Shown: positions 1 through 13,900 of the stretch, one piece after another
How the letters are laid out: each line of letters starts with the position of its first letter
How positions within the stretch are numbered: position 1 is the stretch's first letter
From: Nemertoderma westbladi
Taxonomy: Eukaryota > Xenacoelomorpha > Nemertodermatida > Nemertodermatidae
DNA length: 64,000 nt
Direction of reading: 5' to 3'
NCBI GenBank assembly: GCA_032718475.1
Contig: JAUCBJ010007844.1
Span: 50,119-114,118 of the forward strand
Program-made: the position numbers and the translations under genes
Notes under the pieces: model-generated
Databases searched by the model: none
What the model was told of the DNA's origin: nothing
The model's input: the letters and a program-made list of their open reading frames with translations, nothing else

Positions 1-2150
1 TAGAACCAGTACTCCTATATGGAGTCCATCATACAGCAGTTAGAACCAGTACTCCTATATGGAGTCCATCATGCAGCAGTTAGAACCAGTACTCCTATAT
101 GGAGTCCATCATGCAGCAGTTAGAATCAGTACTCCTATATGGAGTCCATCATACAGCAGTTAGAACCAGTACTCCTATATGGAGTCCATCATGCAGCAGT
201 TAGAATCAGTACTCCTATATGGAGTCCATCATACAGCAGTTAGAACCAGTACTCCTATATGGAGTCCATCATGCAGCAGTTAGAACCAGTACTCCTATAT
301 GGAGTCCATCATACAGCAGTTAGAACCAGTACTCCTATATGGAGTCCATCATACAGCAGTTAGAACCAGTACTCCTATATGGAGTCCATCATGCAGCAGT
401 TAGAATCAGTACTCCTATATGGAGTCCATCATACAGCGGTTAGAACCAGTACTCCTATATGGAGTCCATCATGCAGCAGTTAGAACCAGTACTCCTATAT
501 GGAGTCCATCATACAGCAGTTAGAACCAGTACTCCTATATGGATTCCATCATACAGCAGTTAGAATCAGTACTCCTATATGGAGTCCATCATACAACTCC
601 TATATGGAGTCCATCATACAGCAGTTAGAATCAGTACTCCTATATGGAGTCCATCATACAGCAGTTAGAACCAGTACTCCTATATGGAGTCCATCATGCA
701 GCAGTTAGAACCAGTACTCCTATATGGAGTCCATCATACAGCAGTTAGAACCAGTACTCCTATATGGAGTCCATCATACAGCAGTTAGAATCAGTACTCC
801 TATATGGAGTTTATCAATCAGCAGTTAGAACCAGTACTCCTATATGGAGTCCATCATACAGCAGTTAGAACCAGTACTCCTATATGGAGTCCATCATGCA
901 GCAGTTAGAACCAGTACTCCTATATGGAGTCCATCATGCAGCAGTTAGAATCAGTACTCCTATATGGAGTCCATCATACAGCAGTTAGAACCAGTACTCC
1001 TATATGGAGTCCATCATGCAGCAGTTAGAATCAGTACTCCTATATGGAGTCCATCATACAGCAGTTAGAACCAGTACTCCTATATGGAGTCCATCATGCA
1101 GCAGTTAGAACCAGTACTCCTATATGGAGTCCATCATACAGCAGTTAGAACCAGTACTCCTATATGGAGTCCATCATACAGCAGTTAGAACCAGTACTCC
1201 TATATGGAGTCCATCATGCAGCAGTTAGAATCAGTACTCCTATATGGAGTCCATCATACAGCGGTTAGAACCAGTACTCCTATATGGAGTCCATCATGCA
1301 GCAGTTAGAACCAGTACTCCTATATGGAGTCCATCATACAGCAGTTAGAACCAGTACTCCTATATGGAGTCCATCATACAGCAGTTAGAATCAGTACTCC
1401 TATATGGAGTTCATCAATCAGCAGTTAGAACCAGTACTCCTATATGGAGCATCAATCAGAAGTTAGAACCAGTACTCCTATATGGAGTCAGTCCATCAAT
1501 CATAAGTTAGAACCAGTACTCCTATATGGAGTCCATCATACAGCAGTTAGAACCAGTACTCCTTCCTATATGGAGTCCATCATACAGCTGTTAGAACCAG
1601 TACTCCTATATGGAGACCATCATACAGCAGTTAGAACCAGTACTCCTATATGGAGCATCAATCAGAAGTTAGAACCAGTACTCCAGTAGCAGTTAGAACC
1701 AGTACTCCTATATGGAGTCTATCAATCAGAAGTTAGAACCAGTACTCCTTTATGGAGTCCATCATACAGCAGTTAGAACCAGTACTCCTATATGGAGCAT
1801 CAATCAGCAGATAGAACCAGGAACCAGTACTCCTATATGGATTCCATCATACAGCAGTTAGAACCAGTACTCCTATATGGAGTCCATCATACAGCAGTTA
1901 GAACCAGTACTCCTATATGGAGTCCATCATACAGCAGTTAGAACCAGTACTCCTATATGGAGTCCATCAATCAGAAGTTAGAACCAGTACTCCTATATGG
2001 AGTCCATCAATCAGAAGTTAGAACCAGTACTCCTATATGGAGTCCATCATACAGCAGTTAGAATCAGTACTCCTATATGAAGTCCATCATACAAAAGTTA
2101 GAACCAGTACTCCTATATGGAGTCCATCATACAGCAGTTAGAACTCCTAT

Positions 2151-5100
2151 ATGGAGTCCATCATACAGCAGTTAGAATCAGTACTCATATATGGAGTCCA
2201 TCATACAGCAGTTAGAACCAGTACTCCTATATGGAGTCAGTCCATCAATCATAACTTAGAACCAGTACTCCTATATGGAGTCCATCATACAGCAGTTAGA
2301 ACCAGTACTCCTTCCTATATGGAGTCCATCATACAGCTGTTAGAACCAGTACTCCTATATGGAGACCATCATACAGCAGTTAGAACCAGTACTCCTATAT
2401 GGAGCATCAATCAGAAGTTAGAACCAGTACTCCAGTAGCAGTTAGAACCAGTACTCCTATATGGAGTCTATCAATCAGAAGTTAGAACCAGTACTCCTTT
2501 ATGGAGTCCATCATACAGTAATTAGAACCAGTACTCCGCAATCAGCAGTTAGAACCAGTACTCCTTTATGGAGTCCATCAATCAGAAGTTAGAACCAGTA
2601 CTCCTATATGGAGTCCATCAATCAGAAGTTAGAACCAGTACTCCTATATGGAGTCCATCATACAGCAGTTAGAATCAGTACTCCTATATGAAGTCCATCA
2701 TACAAAAGTTAGAACCAGTACTCCTATATGGAGTCCATCATACAGCAGTTAGAACTCCTATATGGAGTCCATCATACAGCAGTTAGAATCAGTACCCCTA
2801 TATGGAGTCCATCATACAGCAGTTAGAACCAGTACTCCTATATGGAGTCCATCATGCAGCAGTTAGAACCAGTACTCATATATGGAGTCCATCATACAGC
2901 AGTTAGAACCAGTACTCCTATATGGAGTCCATCATACAGCAGTTAGAATCAGTACTCCTATATGGAGTTCATCAATCAGCAGTTAGAACCAGTACTCCTA
3001 TATGGAGTCTATCATACAGCTGTTAGAACCAGTACTCCTATATGGAGCATCAATCAGAAGTTAGAACCAGTACTCCTATATGGAGTCAGTCCATCAATCA
3101 TAAGTTAGAACCAGTACTCCTATATGGAGTCCATCATACAGCAGTTAGAACCAGTACTCCTTCCTATATGGAGTCCATCATACAGCTGTTAGAACCAGTA
3201 CTCCTATATGGAGACCATCATACAGCAGTTAGAACCAGTACTCCTATATGGAGCATCAATCAGAAGTTAGAACCAGTACTCCAGTAGCAGTTAGAACCAG
3301 TACTCCTATATGGAGTCTATCAATCAGAAGTTAGAACCAGTACTCCTTTATGGAGTCCATCATACAGTAATTAGAACCAGTACTCCGCAATCAGCAGTTA
3401 GAACCAGTACTCCTTTATGGAGTCCATCAATCAGAAGTTAGAACCAGTACTCCTATAGGGAGTCCATCAATCAGAAGTTAGAACCAGTACTCCTATATGG
3501 AGTCCATCATACAGCAGTTAGAATCAGTACTCCTATATGGAGTCCATCATACAAAAGTTAGAACCAGTACTCCTATATGGAGTCCATCATACAGCAGTTA
3601 GAACTCCTATATGGAGTCCATCATACAGCAGTTAGAACCAGTACTCCTATATGGAGTCCATCAATCATAAGTTAGAACCAGTACTCCTATATTGTGTCCA
3701 TCATACAGCAGTTAGAACCAGTACTCCTATATGGAGTCCATCATACAGAAGTTAGAACCAGTACTCCTATATGGAGTCCATCATACAAAAGTTAGAACCA
3801 GTACTCCTATATGGAGTCCATCATAGAGCAGTTAGAATCAGTACTCCTATATGGAGTCCATCATACAAAAGTTAGAACCAGTACTCCTATATGGAGTCCA
3901 TCAATCATAAGTTAGAACCAGTACTCCTATATGGAGTCCATCATACAGCAGTTAGAACCAGTACTCCTATATGGAGTCCATCATACAGAAGTTAGAACCA
4001 GTACTCCTATATGGAGTCCATCATACAGCAGTTAGAACCAGTACTCCTATATGGAGTCCATCAATCAGAAGTTAGAACCAGTACTCCTATATGGAGTCCA
4101 TCATACAGCAGTTAGAACCAGTACTCCTATATGGAGTCCATCATACAGCTGTTAGAACCAGTACTCCTATATGGAGTCCATCATACAGCAGTTAGAACCA
4201 GTACTCCTATATGGAGTCTATCATACAGCAGTTAGAACCAGTACTCCTATATGGAGTCCATCAATCATAAGTTAGAACCAGTACTCCTATATGGAGTCCA
4301 TCATACAGCAGTTAGAACCAGTACTCCTATATGGAGTCCATCATACAGCTGTTAGAACCAGTACTCCTATATGGAGTCCATCATACAGCTGTTAGAACCA
4401 GTACTCCTATATGGAGTCCATCATACAGCAGTTAGAACCAGTACTCCTATATGGAGCATCAATCAGCAGATAGAACCAGGAACCAGTATTCCTATATGGA
4501 TTCCATCATACAGCAGTTAGAATCAGTACTCCTATATGGAGTCCATCATACAACTCCTATATGGAGTCCATCATACAGCAGTTAGAATCAGTACTCCTAT
4601 ATGGAGTCCATCATACAGCAGTTAGAACCAGTACTCCTATATGGAGTCCATCATGCAGCAGTTAGAACCAGTACTCCTATATGGAGTCCATCATACAGCA
4701 GTTAGAACCAGTACTCCTATATGGAGTCCATCATACAGCAGTTAGAATCAGTACTCCTATATGGAGTTCATCAATCAGCAGTTAGAACCAGTACTCCTAT
4801 ATGGAGGCCATCATACAGCAGTTAGAACTCCTATATGGAGTCCATCATACAGCAGTTAGAATCAGTACTCCTATATGGAGTCCATCATACAGCAGTTAGA
4901 ACCAGTACTCCTATATGGAGTCCATCATGCAGCAGTTAGAATCAGTACTCCTATATGGAGTCCATCATACAGCAGTTAGAACCAGTACTCCTATATGGAG
5001 TCCATCATGCAGCAGTTAGAACCAGTACTCCTATATGGAGTCCATCATACAGCAGTTAGAATCAGTACTCCTATATGAAGTTAGAACCAGTACTCCTATA

Positions 5101-8100
5101 TGGAGTCCATCATACAGCAGTTAGAACTCCTATATGGAGTCCATCATACAGCAGTTAGAATCAGTACTCATATATGGAGTCCATCATACAGCAGTTAGAA
5201 CCAGTACTCCTATATGGAGTCAGTCCATCAATCATAAGTTAGAACCAGTACTCCTATATGGAGTCCATCATACAGCAGTTAGAACCAGTACTCCTTCCTA
5301 TATGGAGTCCATCATACAGCTGTTAGAACCAGTACTCCTATATGGAGACCATCATACAGCAGTTAGAACCAGTACTCCTATATGGAGCATCAATCAGAAG
5401 TTAGAACCAGTACTCCAGTAGCAGTTAGAACCAGTACTCCTATATGGAGTCTATCAATCAGAAGTTAGAACCAGTACTCCTTTATGGAGTCCATCATACA
5501 GTAATTAGAACCAGTACTCCGCAATCAGCAGTTAGAACCAGTACTCCTTTATGGAGTCCATCAATCAGAAGTTAGAACCAGTACTCCTATATGGAGTCCA
5601 TCAATCAGAAGTTAGAACCAGTACTCCTATATGGAGTCCATCATACAGCAGTTAGAATCAGTACTCCTATATGAAGTCCATCATACAAAAGTTAGAACCA
5701 GTACTCCTATATGGAGTCCATCATACAGCAGTTAGAACTCCTATATGGAGTCCATCATACAGCAGTTAGAATCAGTACTCCTATATGGAGTCCATCATAC
5801 AGCAGTTAGAACCAGTACTCCTATATGGAGTCCATCATGCAGCAGTTAGAACCAGTACTCCTATATGGAGTCCATCATACAGCAGTTAGAACCAGTACTC
5901 CTATATGGAGTCCATCATACAGCAGTTAGAATCAGTACTCCTATATGGAGTTCATCAATCAGCAGTTAGAACCAGTACTCCTATATGGAGTCCATCATAC
6001 AGCTGTTAGAACCAGTACTCCTATATGGAGCATCAATCAGAAGTTAGAACCAGTACTCCTATATGGAGTCAGTCCATCAATCATAAGTTAGAACCAGTAC
6101 TCCTATATGGAGTCCATCATACAGCAGTTAGAACCAGTACTCCTTCCTATATGGAGTCCATCATACAGCTGTTAGAACCAGTACTCCTATATGGAGACCA
6201 TCATACAGCAGTTAGAACCAGTACTCCTATATGGAGCATCAATCAGAAGTTAGAACCAGTACTCCAGTAGCAGTTAGAACCAGTACTCCTATATGGAGTC
6301 TATCAATCAGAAGTTAGAACCAGTACTCCTTTATGGAGTCCATCATACAGTAATTAGAACCAGTACTCCGCAATCAGCAGTTAGAACCAGTACTCCTTTA
6401 TGGAGTCCATCAATCAGAAGTTAGAACCAGTACTCCTATATGGAGTCCATCAATCAGAAGTTAGAACCAGTACTCCTATATGGAGTCCATCATACAGCAG
6501 TTAGAATCAGTACTCCTATATGGAGTCCATCATACAAAAGTTAGAACCAGTACTCCTATATGGAGTCCATCATACAGCAGTTAGAACTCCTATATGGAGT
6601 CCATCATACAGCAGTTAGAACCAGTACTCCTATATGGAGTCCATCAATCATAAGTTAGAACCAGTACTCCTATATGGAGTCCATCATACAGCAGTTAGAA
6701 CCAGTACTCCTATATGGAGTCCATCATACAGAAGTTAGAACCAGTACTCCTATATGGAGTCCATCATACAAAAGTTAGAACCAGTACTCCTATATGGAGT
6801 CCATCATACAGCAGTTAGAATCAGTACTCCTATATGGAGTCCATCATACAAAAGTTAGAACCAGTACTCCTATATGGAGTCCATCAATCATAAGTTAGAA
6901 CCAGTACTCCTATATGGAGTCCATCATACAGCAGTTAGAACCAGTACTCCTATATGGAGTCCATCATACAGAAGTTAGAACCAGTACTCCTATATGGAGT
7001 CCATCATACAGCAGTTAGAACCAGTACTCCTATATGGAGTCCATCAATCAGAAGTTAGAACCAGTACTCCTATATGGAGTCCATCATACAGCAGTTAGAA
7101 CCAGTACTCCTATATGGAGTCCATCATACAGCTGTTAGAACCAGTACTCCTATATGGAGTCCATCATACAGCAGTTAGAACCAGTACTCCTATATGGAGT
7201 CTATCATACAGCAGTTAGAACCAGTACTCCTATATGGAGTCCATCAATCATAAGTTAGAACCAGTACTCCTATATGGAGTCCATCATACAGCAGTTAGAA
7301 CCAGTACTCCTATATGGAGTCCATCATACAGCTGTTAGAACCAGTACTCCTATATGGAGTCCATCATACAGCTGTTAGAACCAGTACTCCTATATGGAGT
7401 CCATCATACAGCAGTTAGAACCAGTACTCCTATATGGAGCATCAATCAGCAGATAGAACCAGGAACCAGTATTCCTATATGGATTCCATCATACAGCAGT
7501 TAGAATCAGTACTCCTATATGGAGTCCATCATACAACTCCTATATGGAGTCCATCATACAGCAGTTAGAATCAGTACTCCTATATGGAGTCCATCATACA
7601 GCAGTTAGAACCAGTACTCCTATATGGAGTCCATCATGCAGCAGTTAGAACCAGTACTCCTATATGGAGTCCATCATACAGCAGTTAGAACCAGTACTCC
7701 TATATGGAGTCCATCATACAGCAGTTAGAATCAGTACTCCTATATGGAGTTCATCAATCAGCAGTTAGAACCAGTACTCCTATATGGAGTCCATCATACA
7801 GCAGTTAGAACTCCTATATGGAGTCCATCATACAGCAGTTAGAATCAGTACTCCTATATGGAGTCCATCATACAGCAGTTAGAACCAGTACTCCTATATG
7901 GAGTCCATCATGCAGCAGTTAGAATCAGTACTCCTATATGGAGTCCATCATACAGCAGTTAGAACCAGTACTCCTATATGGAGTCCATCATACAGCAGTT
8001 AGAACCAGTACTCCTATATGGAGTTCATCAATCAGCAGTTAGAACCAGTACTCCTATATGGAGTCCATCATACAGCTGTTAGAACCAGTACTCCTATATG

Positions 8101-10930
8101 GAGCCATCAATCAGAAGTTAGAACCAGTACTCCTATATGGAGTCAGTCCATCAATCATAAGTTAGAACCAGTACTCCTATATGGAGTCCATCATACAGCA
8201 GTTAGAACCAGTACTCCTTCCTATATGGAGTCCATCATACAGCTGTTAGAACCAGTACTCCTATATGGAGACCATCATACAGCAGTTAGAACCAGTACTC
8301 CTATATGGAGTCCATCATACAACTCCTATATGGAGTCCATCATACAGCAGTTAGAATCAGTACTCCTATATGGAGTCCATCAATCAGAAGTTAGAACCAG
8401 TACTCCTATATGGAGTCCATCAATCAGAAGTTAGAACCAGTACTCCTATATGGAGTCCGTCATACAGCAGTTAGAATCAGTACTCCTATATGAAGTCCAT
8501 CATACAAAAGTTAGAACCAGTACTCCTATATGGAGTCCATCATACAGCAGTTAGAACTCCTATATGGAGTCCATCATACAGCAGTTAGAATCAGTACTCC
8601 TATATGGAGTCCATCATACAGCAGTTAGAACCAGTACTCCTATATGGAGTCCATCATGCAGCAGTTAGAACCAGTACTCCTATATGGAGTCCATCATACA
8701 GCAGTTAGAACCAGTACTCCTATATGGAGTCCATCATACAGCAGTTAGAATCAGTACTCCTATATGGAGTTCATCAATCAGCAGTTAGAACCAGTACTCC
8801 TATATGGAGTCCATCATACAGCTGTTAGAACCAGTACTCCTATATGGAGCATCAATCAGAAGTTAGAACCAGTACTCCTATATGGAGTCAGTCCATCAAT
8901 CATAAGTTAGAACCAGTACTCCTATATGGAGTCCATCATACAGCAGTTAGAACCAGTACTCCTTCCTATATGGAGTCCATCATACAGCTGTTAGAACCAG
9001 TACTCCTATATGGAGACCATCATACAGCAGTTAGAACCAGTACTCCTATATGGAGCATCAATCAGAAGTTAGAACCAGTACTCCAGTAGCAGTTAGAACC
9101 AGTACTCCTATATGGAGTCTATCAATCAGAAGTTAGAACCAGTACTCCTTTATGGAGTCCATCATACAGTAATTAGAACCAGTACTCCGCAATCAGCAGT
9201 TAGAACCAGTACTCCTTTATGGAGTCCATCAATCAGAAGTTAGAACCAGTACTCCTATATGGAGTCCATCAATCAGAAGTTAGAACCAGTACTCCTATAT
9301 GGAGTCCATCATACAGCAGTTAGAATCAGTACTCCTATATGGAGTCCATCATACAAAAGTTAGAACCAGTACTCCTATATGGAGTCCATCATACAGCAGT
9401 TAGAACTCCTATATGGAGTCCATCATACAGCAGTTAGAACCAGTACTCCTATATGGAGTCCATCAATCATAAGTTAGAACCAGTACTCCTATATGGAGTC
9501 CATCATACAGCAGTTAGAACCAGTACTCCTATATGGAGTCCATCATACAGAAGTTAGAACCAGTACTCCTATATGGAGTCCATCATACAAAAGTTAGAAC
9601 CAGTACTCCTATATGGAGTCCATCATACAGCAGTTAGAATCAGTACTCCTATATGGAGTCCATCATACAAAAGTTAGAACCAGTACTCCTATATGGAGTC
9701 CATCAATCATAAGTTAGAACCAGTACTCCTATATGGAGTCCATCATACAGCAGTTAGAACCAGTACTCCTATATGGAGTCCATCATACAGAAGTTAGAAC
9801 CAGTACTCCTATATGGAGTCCATCATACAGCAGTTAGAACCAGTACTCCTATATGGAGTCCATCAATCAGAAGTTAGAACCAGTACTCCTATATGGAGTC
9901 CATCATACAGCAGTTAGAACCAGTACTCCTATATGGAGTCCATCATACAGCTGTTAGAACCAGTACTCCTATATGGAGTCCATCATACAGCAGTTAGAAC
10001 CAGTACTCCTATATGGAGTCTATCATACAGCAGTTAGAACCAGTACTCCTATATGGAGTCCATCAATCATAAGTTAGAACCAGTACTCCTATATGGAGTC
10101 CATCATACAGCAGTTAGAACCAGTACTCCTATATGGAGTCCATCATACAGCTGTTAGAACCAGTACTCCTATATGGAGTCCATCATACAGCTGTTAGAAC
10201 CAGTACTCCTATATGGAGTCCATCATACAGCAGTTAGAACCAGTACTCCTATATGGAGCATCAATCAGCAGATAGAACCAGGAACCAGTATTCCTATATG
10301 GATTCCATCATACAGCAGTTAGAATCAGTACTCCTATATGGAGTCCATCATACAACTCCTATATGGAGTCCATCATACAGCAGTTAGAATCAGTACTCCT
10401 ATATGGAGTCCATCATACAGCAGTTAGAACCAGTACTCCTATATGGAGTCCATCATGCAGCAGTTAGAACCAGTACTCCTATATGGAGTCCATCATACAG
10501 CAGTTAGAACCAGTACTCCTATATGGAGTCCATCATACAGCAGTTAGAATCAGTACTCCTATATGGAGTTCATCAATCAGCAGTTAGAACCAGTACTCCT
10601 ATATGGAGTCCATCATACAGCAGTTAGAACTCCTATATGGAGTCCATCATACAGCAGTTAGAATCAGTACTCCTATATGGAGTCCATCATACAGCAGTTA
10701 GAACCAGTACTCCTATATGGAGTCCATCATGCAGCAGTTAGAATCAGTACTCCTATATGGAGTCCATCATACAGCAGTTGGAACCAGTACTCCTATATGG
10801 AGTCCATCATGCAGCAGTTAGAACCAGTACTCCTATATGGAGTCCATCATACAGCAGTTAGAACCAGTACTCCTATATGGAGTCCATCATACAGCAGTTA
10901 GAATCAGTACTCCTATATGGAGTTCATCAA
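2151..10930. repeat. Higher-order repeat, three tandem ~2.8-3.0-kb copies
   Basis: The same ordered series of variant monomers recurs. The landmark CCAGTATTCCTATATGGATT lies near 4,484, 7,466 and 10,288, spacings of about 2,982 and 2,822 bp. The segment starting at 2,151 recurs at 5,134 (offset 2,983), and the GGAGCATCAATCAGAAG landmark at 3,042 recurs at 6,025 and 8,844. Copies differ by scattered single bases (for example ATATTGTGTCC near 3,690 against ATATGGAGTCC in the next copy) and by loss or gain of whole monomers. This is the pattern expected from unequal exchange of multi-kilobase blocks. Boundaries are approximate. Confidence 0.85.
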
Positions 10931-13900
10931 TCAGCAGTTAGAACCAGTACTCCTATATGGAGCATCAATCAGAAGTTAGAACCAGTACTCCTATATGGAG
11001 TCAGTCCATCAATCATAAGTTAGAACCAGTACTCCTATATGGAGTCCATCATACAGCAGTTAGAACCAGTACTCCTTCCTATATGGAGTCCATCATACAG
11101 CAGTTAGAACCAGTACTCCTATATGGAGTTCATCATGCAGCAGTTAGAACCAGTACTCCTATATGGAGTCCATCATACAGCAGTTAGAACCAGTACTCCT
11201 ATATGGAGTCCATCATACAGCAGTTAGAATCAGTACTCCTATATGGAGTTCATCAATCAGCAGTTAGAACCAGTACTCCTATATGGAGTCCATCATACAG
11301 CTGTTAGAACCAGTACTCCTATATGGAGACCATCATACAGCAGTTAGAACCAGTACTCCTATATGGAGCATCAATCAGAAGTTAGAACCAGTACTCCTAT
11401 ATGGAGTCAGTCCATCAATCATAAGTTAGAACCAGTACTCCTATATGGAGTCCATCATACAGCAGTTAGAACCAGTACTCCTTCCTATATGGAGTCCATC
11501 ATACAGCTGTTAGAACCAGTACTCCTATATGGAGACCATCATACAGCAGTTAGAACCAGTACTCCTATATGGAGCATCAATCAGAAGTTAGAACCAGTAC
11601 TCCAGTAGCAGTTAGAACCAGTACTCCTATATGGAGTCTATCAATCAGAAGTTAGAACCAGTACTCCTTTATGGAGTCCATCATACAGTAATTAGAACCA
11701 GTACTCCGCAATCAGCAGTTAGAACCAGTACTCCTTTATGGAGTCCATCAATCAGAAGTTAGAACCAGTACTCCTATATGGAGTCCATCAATCAGAAGTT
11801 AGAACCAGTACTCCTATATGGAGTCCATCATACAGCAGTTAGAATCAGTACTCCTATATGGAGTCCATCATACAAAAGTTAGAACCAGTACTCCTATATG
11901 GAGTCCATCATACAGCAGTTAGAACTCCTATATGGAGTCCATCATACAGCAGTTAGAATCAGTACTCCTATATGGAGTCCATCATACAGCAGTTAGAACC
12001 AGTACTCCTATATGGAGTCCATCATACAGCTGTTAGAACCAGTACTCCTATATGGAGTCCATCATACAGCAGTTAGAACCAGTACTCCGATATGGAGTCC
12101 ATCATACAGCAGTTAGAACCAGTACTCCTATATGGAGTCCATCATACAGCAGTTAGAACCAGTACTCCTATATGGAGTCCATCATACAGCTGTTAGAACC
12201 AGTACTCCTATATGGAGACCATCATACAGCAGTTAGAACCAGTACTCCTATATGGAGCATCAATCAGAAGTTAGAACCAGTACTCCTATATGGAGTCAGT
12301 CCATCAATCATAAGTTAGAACCAGTACTCCTATATGGAGTCCATCATACAGCAGTTAGAACCAGTACTCCTTCCTATATGGAGTCCATCATACAGCTGTT
12401 AGAACCAGTACTCCGCAATCAGAAGTTAGAACCAGTACTCCTATATGGAGTCAGTCCATCAATCATAAGTTAGAACCAGTACTCCTATATGGAGTCCATC
12501 ATACAGCAGTTAGAACCAGTACTCCTTCCTATATGGATTCCATCATACAGCAGTTAGAACCAGTACTCCTATATGGAGTCCATCATACAGCAGTTAAAAC
12601 CAGTACTCCTATATGGAGTCCATCATACAGCAGTTAGAACCAGTACTCCTATATGGAGTCCATCGATCAGAAGTTAGAACCAGTACTCCTTCCTATATGG
12701 ATTCCATCATACAGCAGTTAGAACCAGTACTCCTATATGGAGTCCATCATACAGCAGTTAGAACCAGTACTCCTATATGGAGACCATCATACAGCAGTTA
12801 GAACCAGTACTCCTTCCTATATGGATTCCATCATACAGCAGTTAGAACCAGTACTCCTATATGGAGTCCATCATACAGCAGTTAGAACCAGTACTCCTAT
12901 ATGGAGACCATCATACAGCAGTTAGAACCAGTACTCCTATATGGAGTCCATCAATCAGAATTTAGAACCAGTACTCCTTTATGGAGTCCTTCAATCATAA
13001 GTTAGAACCAGTACTCCTATATGGAGTCCATCATACAGCAGTTAGAACCAGTACTCCTTCCTATATGGATTCCATCATACAGCAGTTAGAACCAGTACTC
13101 CTATATGGAGTCCATCATACAGCAGTTAGAACCAGTACTCCTATATGGAGACCATCATACAGCAGTTAGAACCAGTACTCCTATATGGAGCATCAATCAG
13201 CAGATAGAACCAGGAACCAGTACTCCTATAAGGATTCCATCATACAGCAGTTAGAACCAGTACTCCTATATGGAGTCCATCATACAGCAGTTAGAACCAG
13301 TACTCCTATATGGAGTCCATCATACAGCAGTTAGAACCAGTACTCCTATATGGAGTCCATCAATCAGAAGTTAGAACCAGTACTCCTATATGGAGTCCAT
13401 CAATCAGAAGTTAGAACCAGTACTCCTATATGGAGTCCATCATACAGCAGTTAGAATCAGTACTCCTATATGAAGTCCATCATACAAAAGTTAGAACCAG
13501 TACTCCTATATGGAGTCCATCATACAGCAGTTAGAACTCCTATATGGAGTCCATCATACAGCAGTTAGAATCAGTACTCCTATATGGAGTCCATCATACA
13601 GCAGTTAGAACCAGTACTCCTATATGGAGTCCATCATGCAGCAGTTAGAACCAGTACTCCTATATGGAGTCCATCATACAGCAGTTAGAACCAGTACTCC
13701 TATATGGAGTCCATCATACAGCAGTTAGAATCAGTACTCCTATATGGAGTTCATCAATCAGCAGTTAGAACTCCTATATGGAGTCCATCATACAGCAGTT
13801 AGAACTCCTATATGGAGTCCATCATACAGCAGTTAGAATCAGTACTCCTATATGGAGTTCATCAATCAGCAGTTAGAACCAGTACTCCTATATGGAGTCC

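Noticed and set aside
11-25. CCTATATGG as a serum-response CArG box in every monomer
   Set aside because: A CArG box needs six A/T bases between CC and GG; the monomer has five.
1-2000. CRISPR-like regular spacing of short repeats
   Set aside because: There are no unique spacers; the whole unit is repeated head to tail, and the DNA is eukaryotic.
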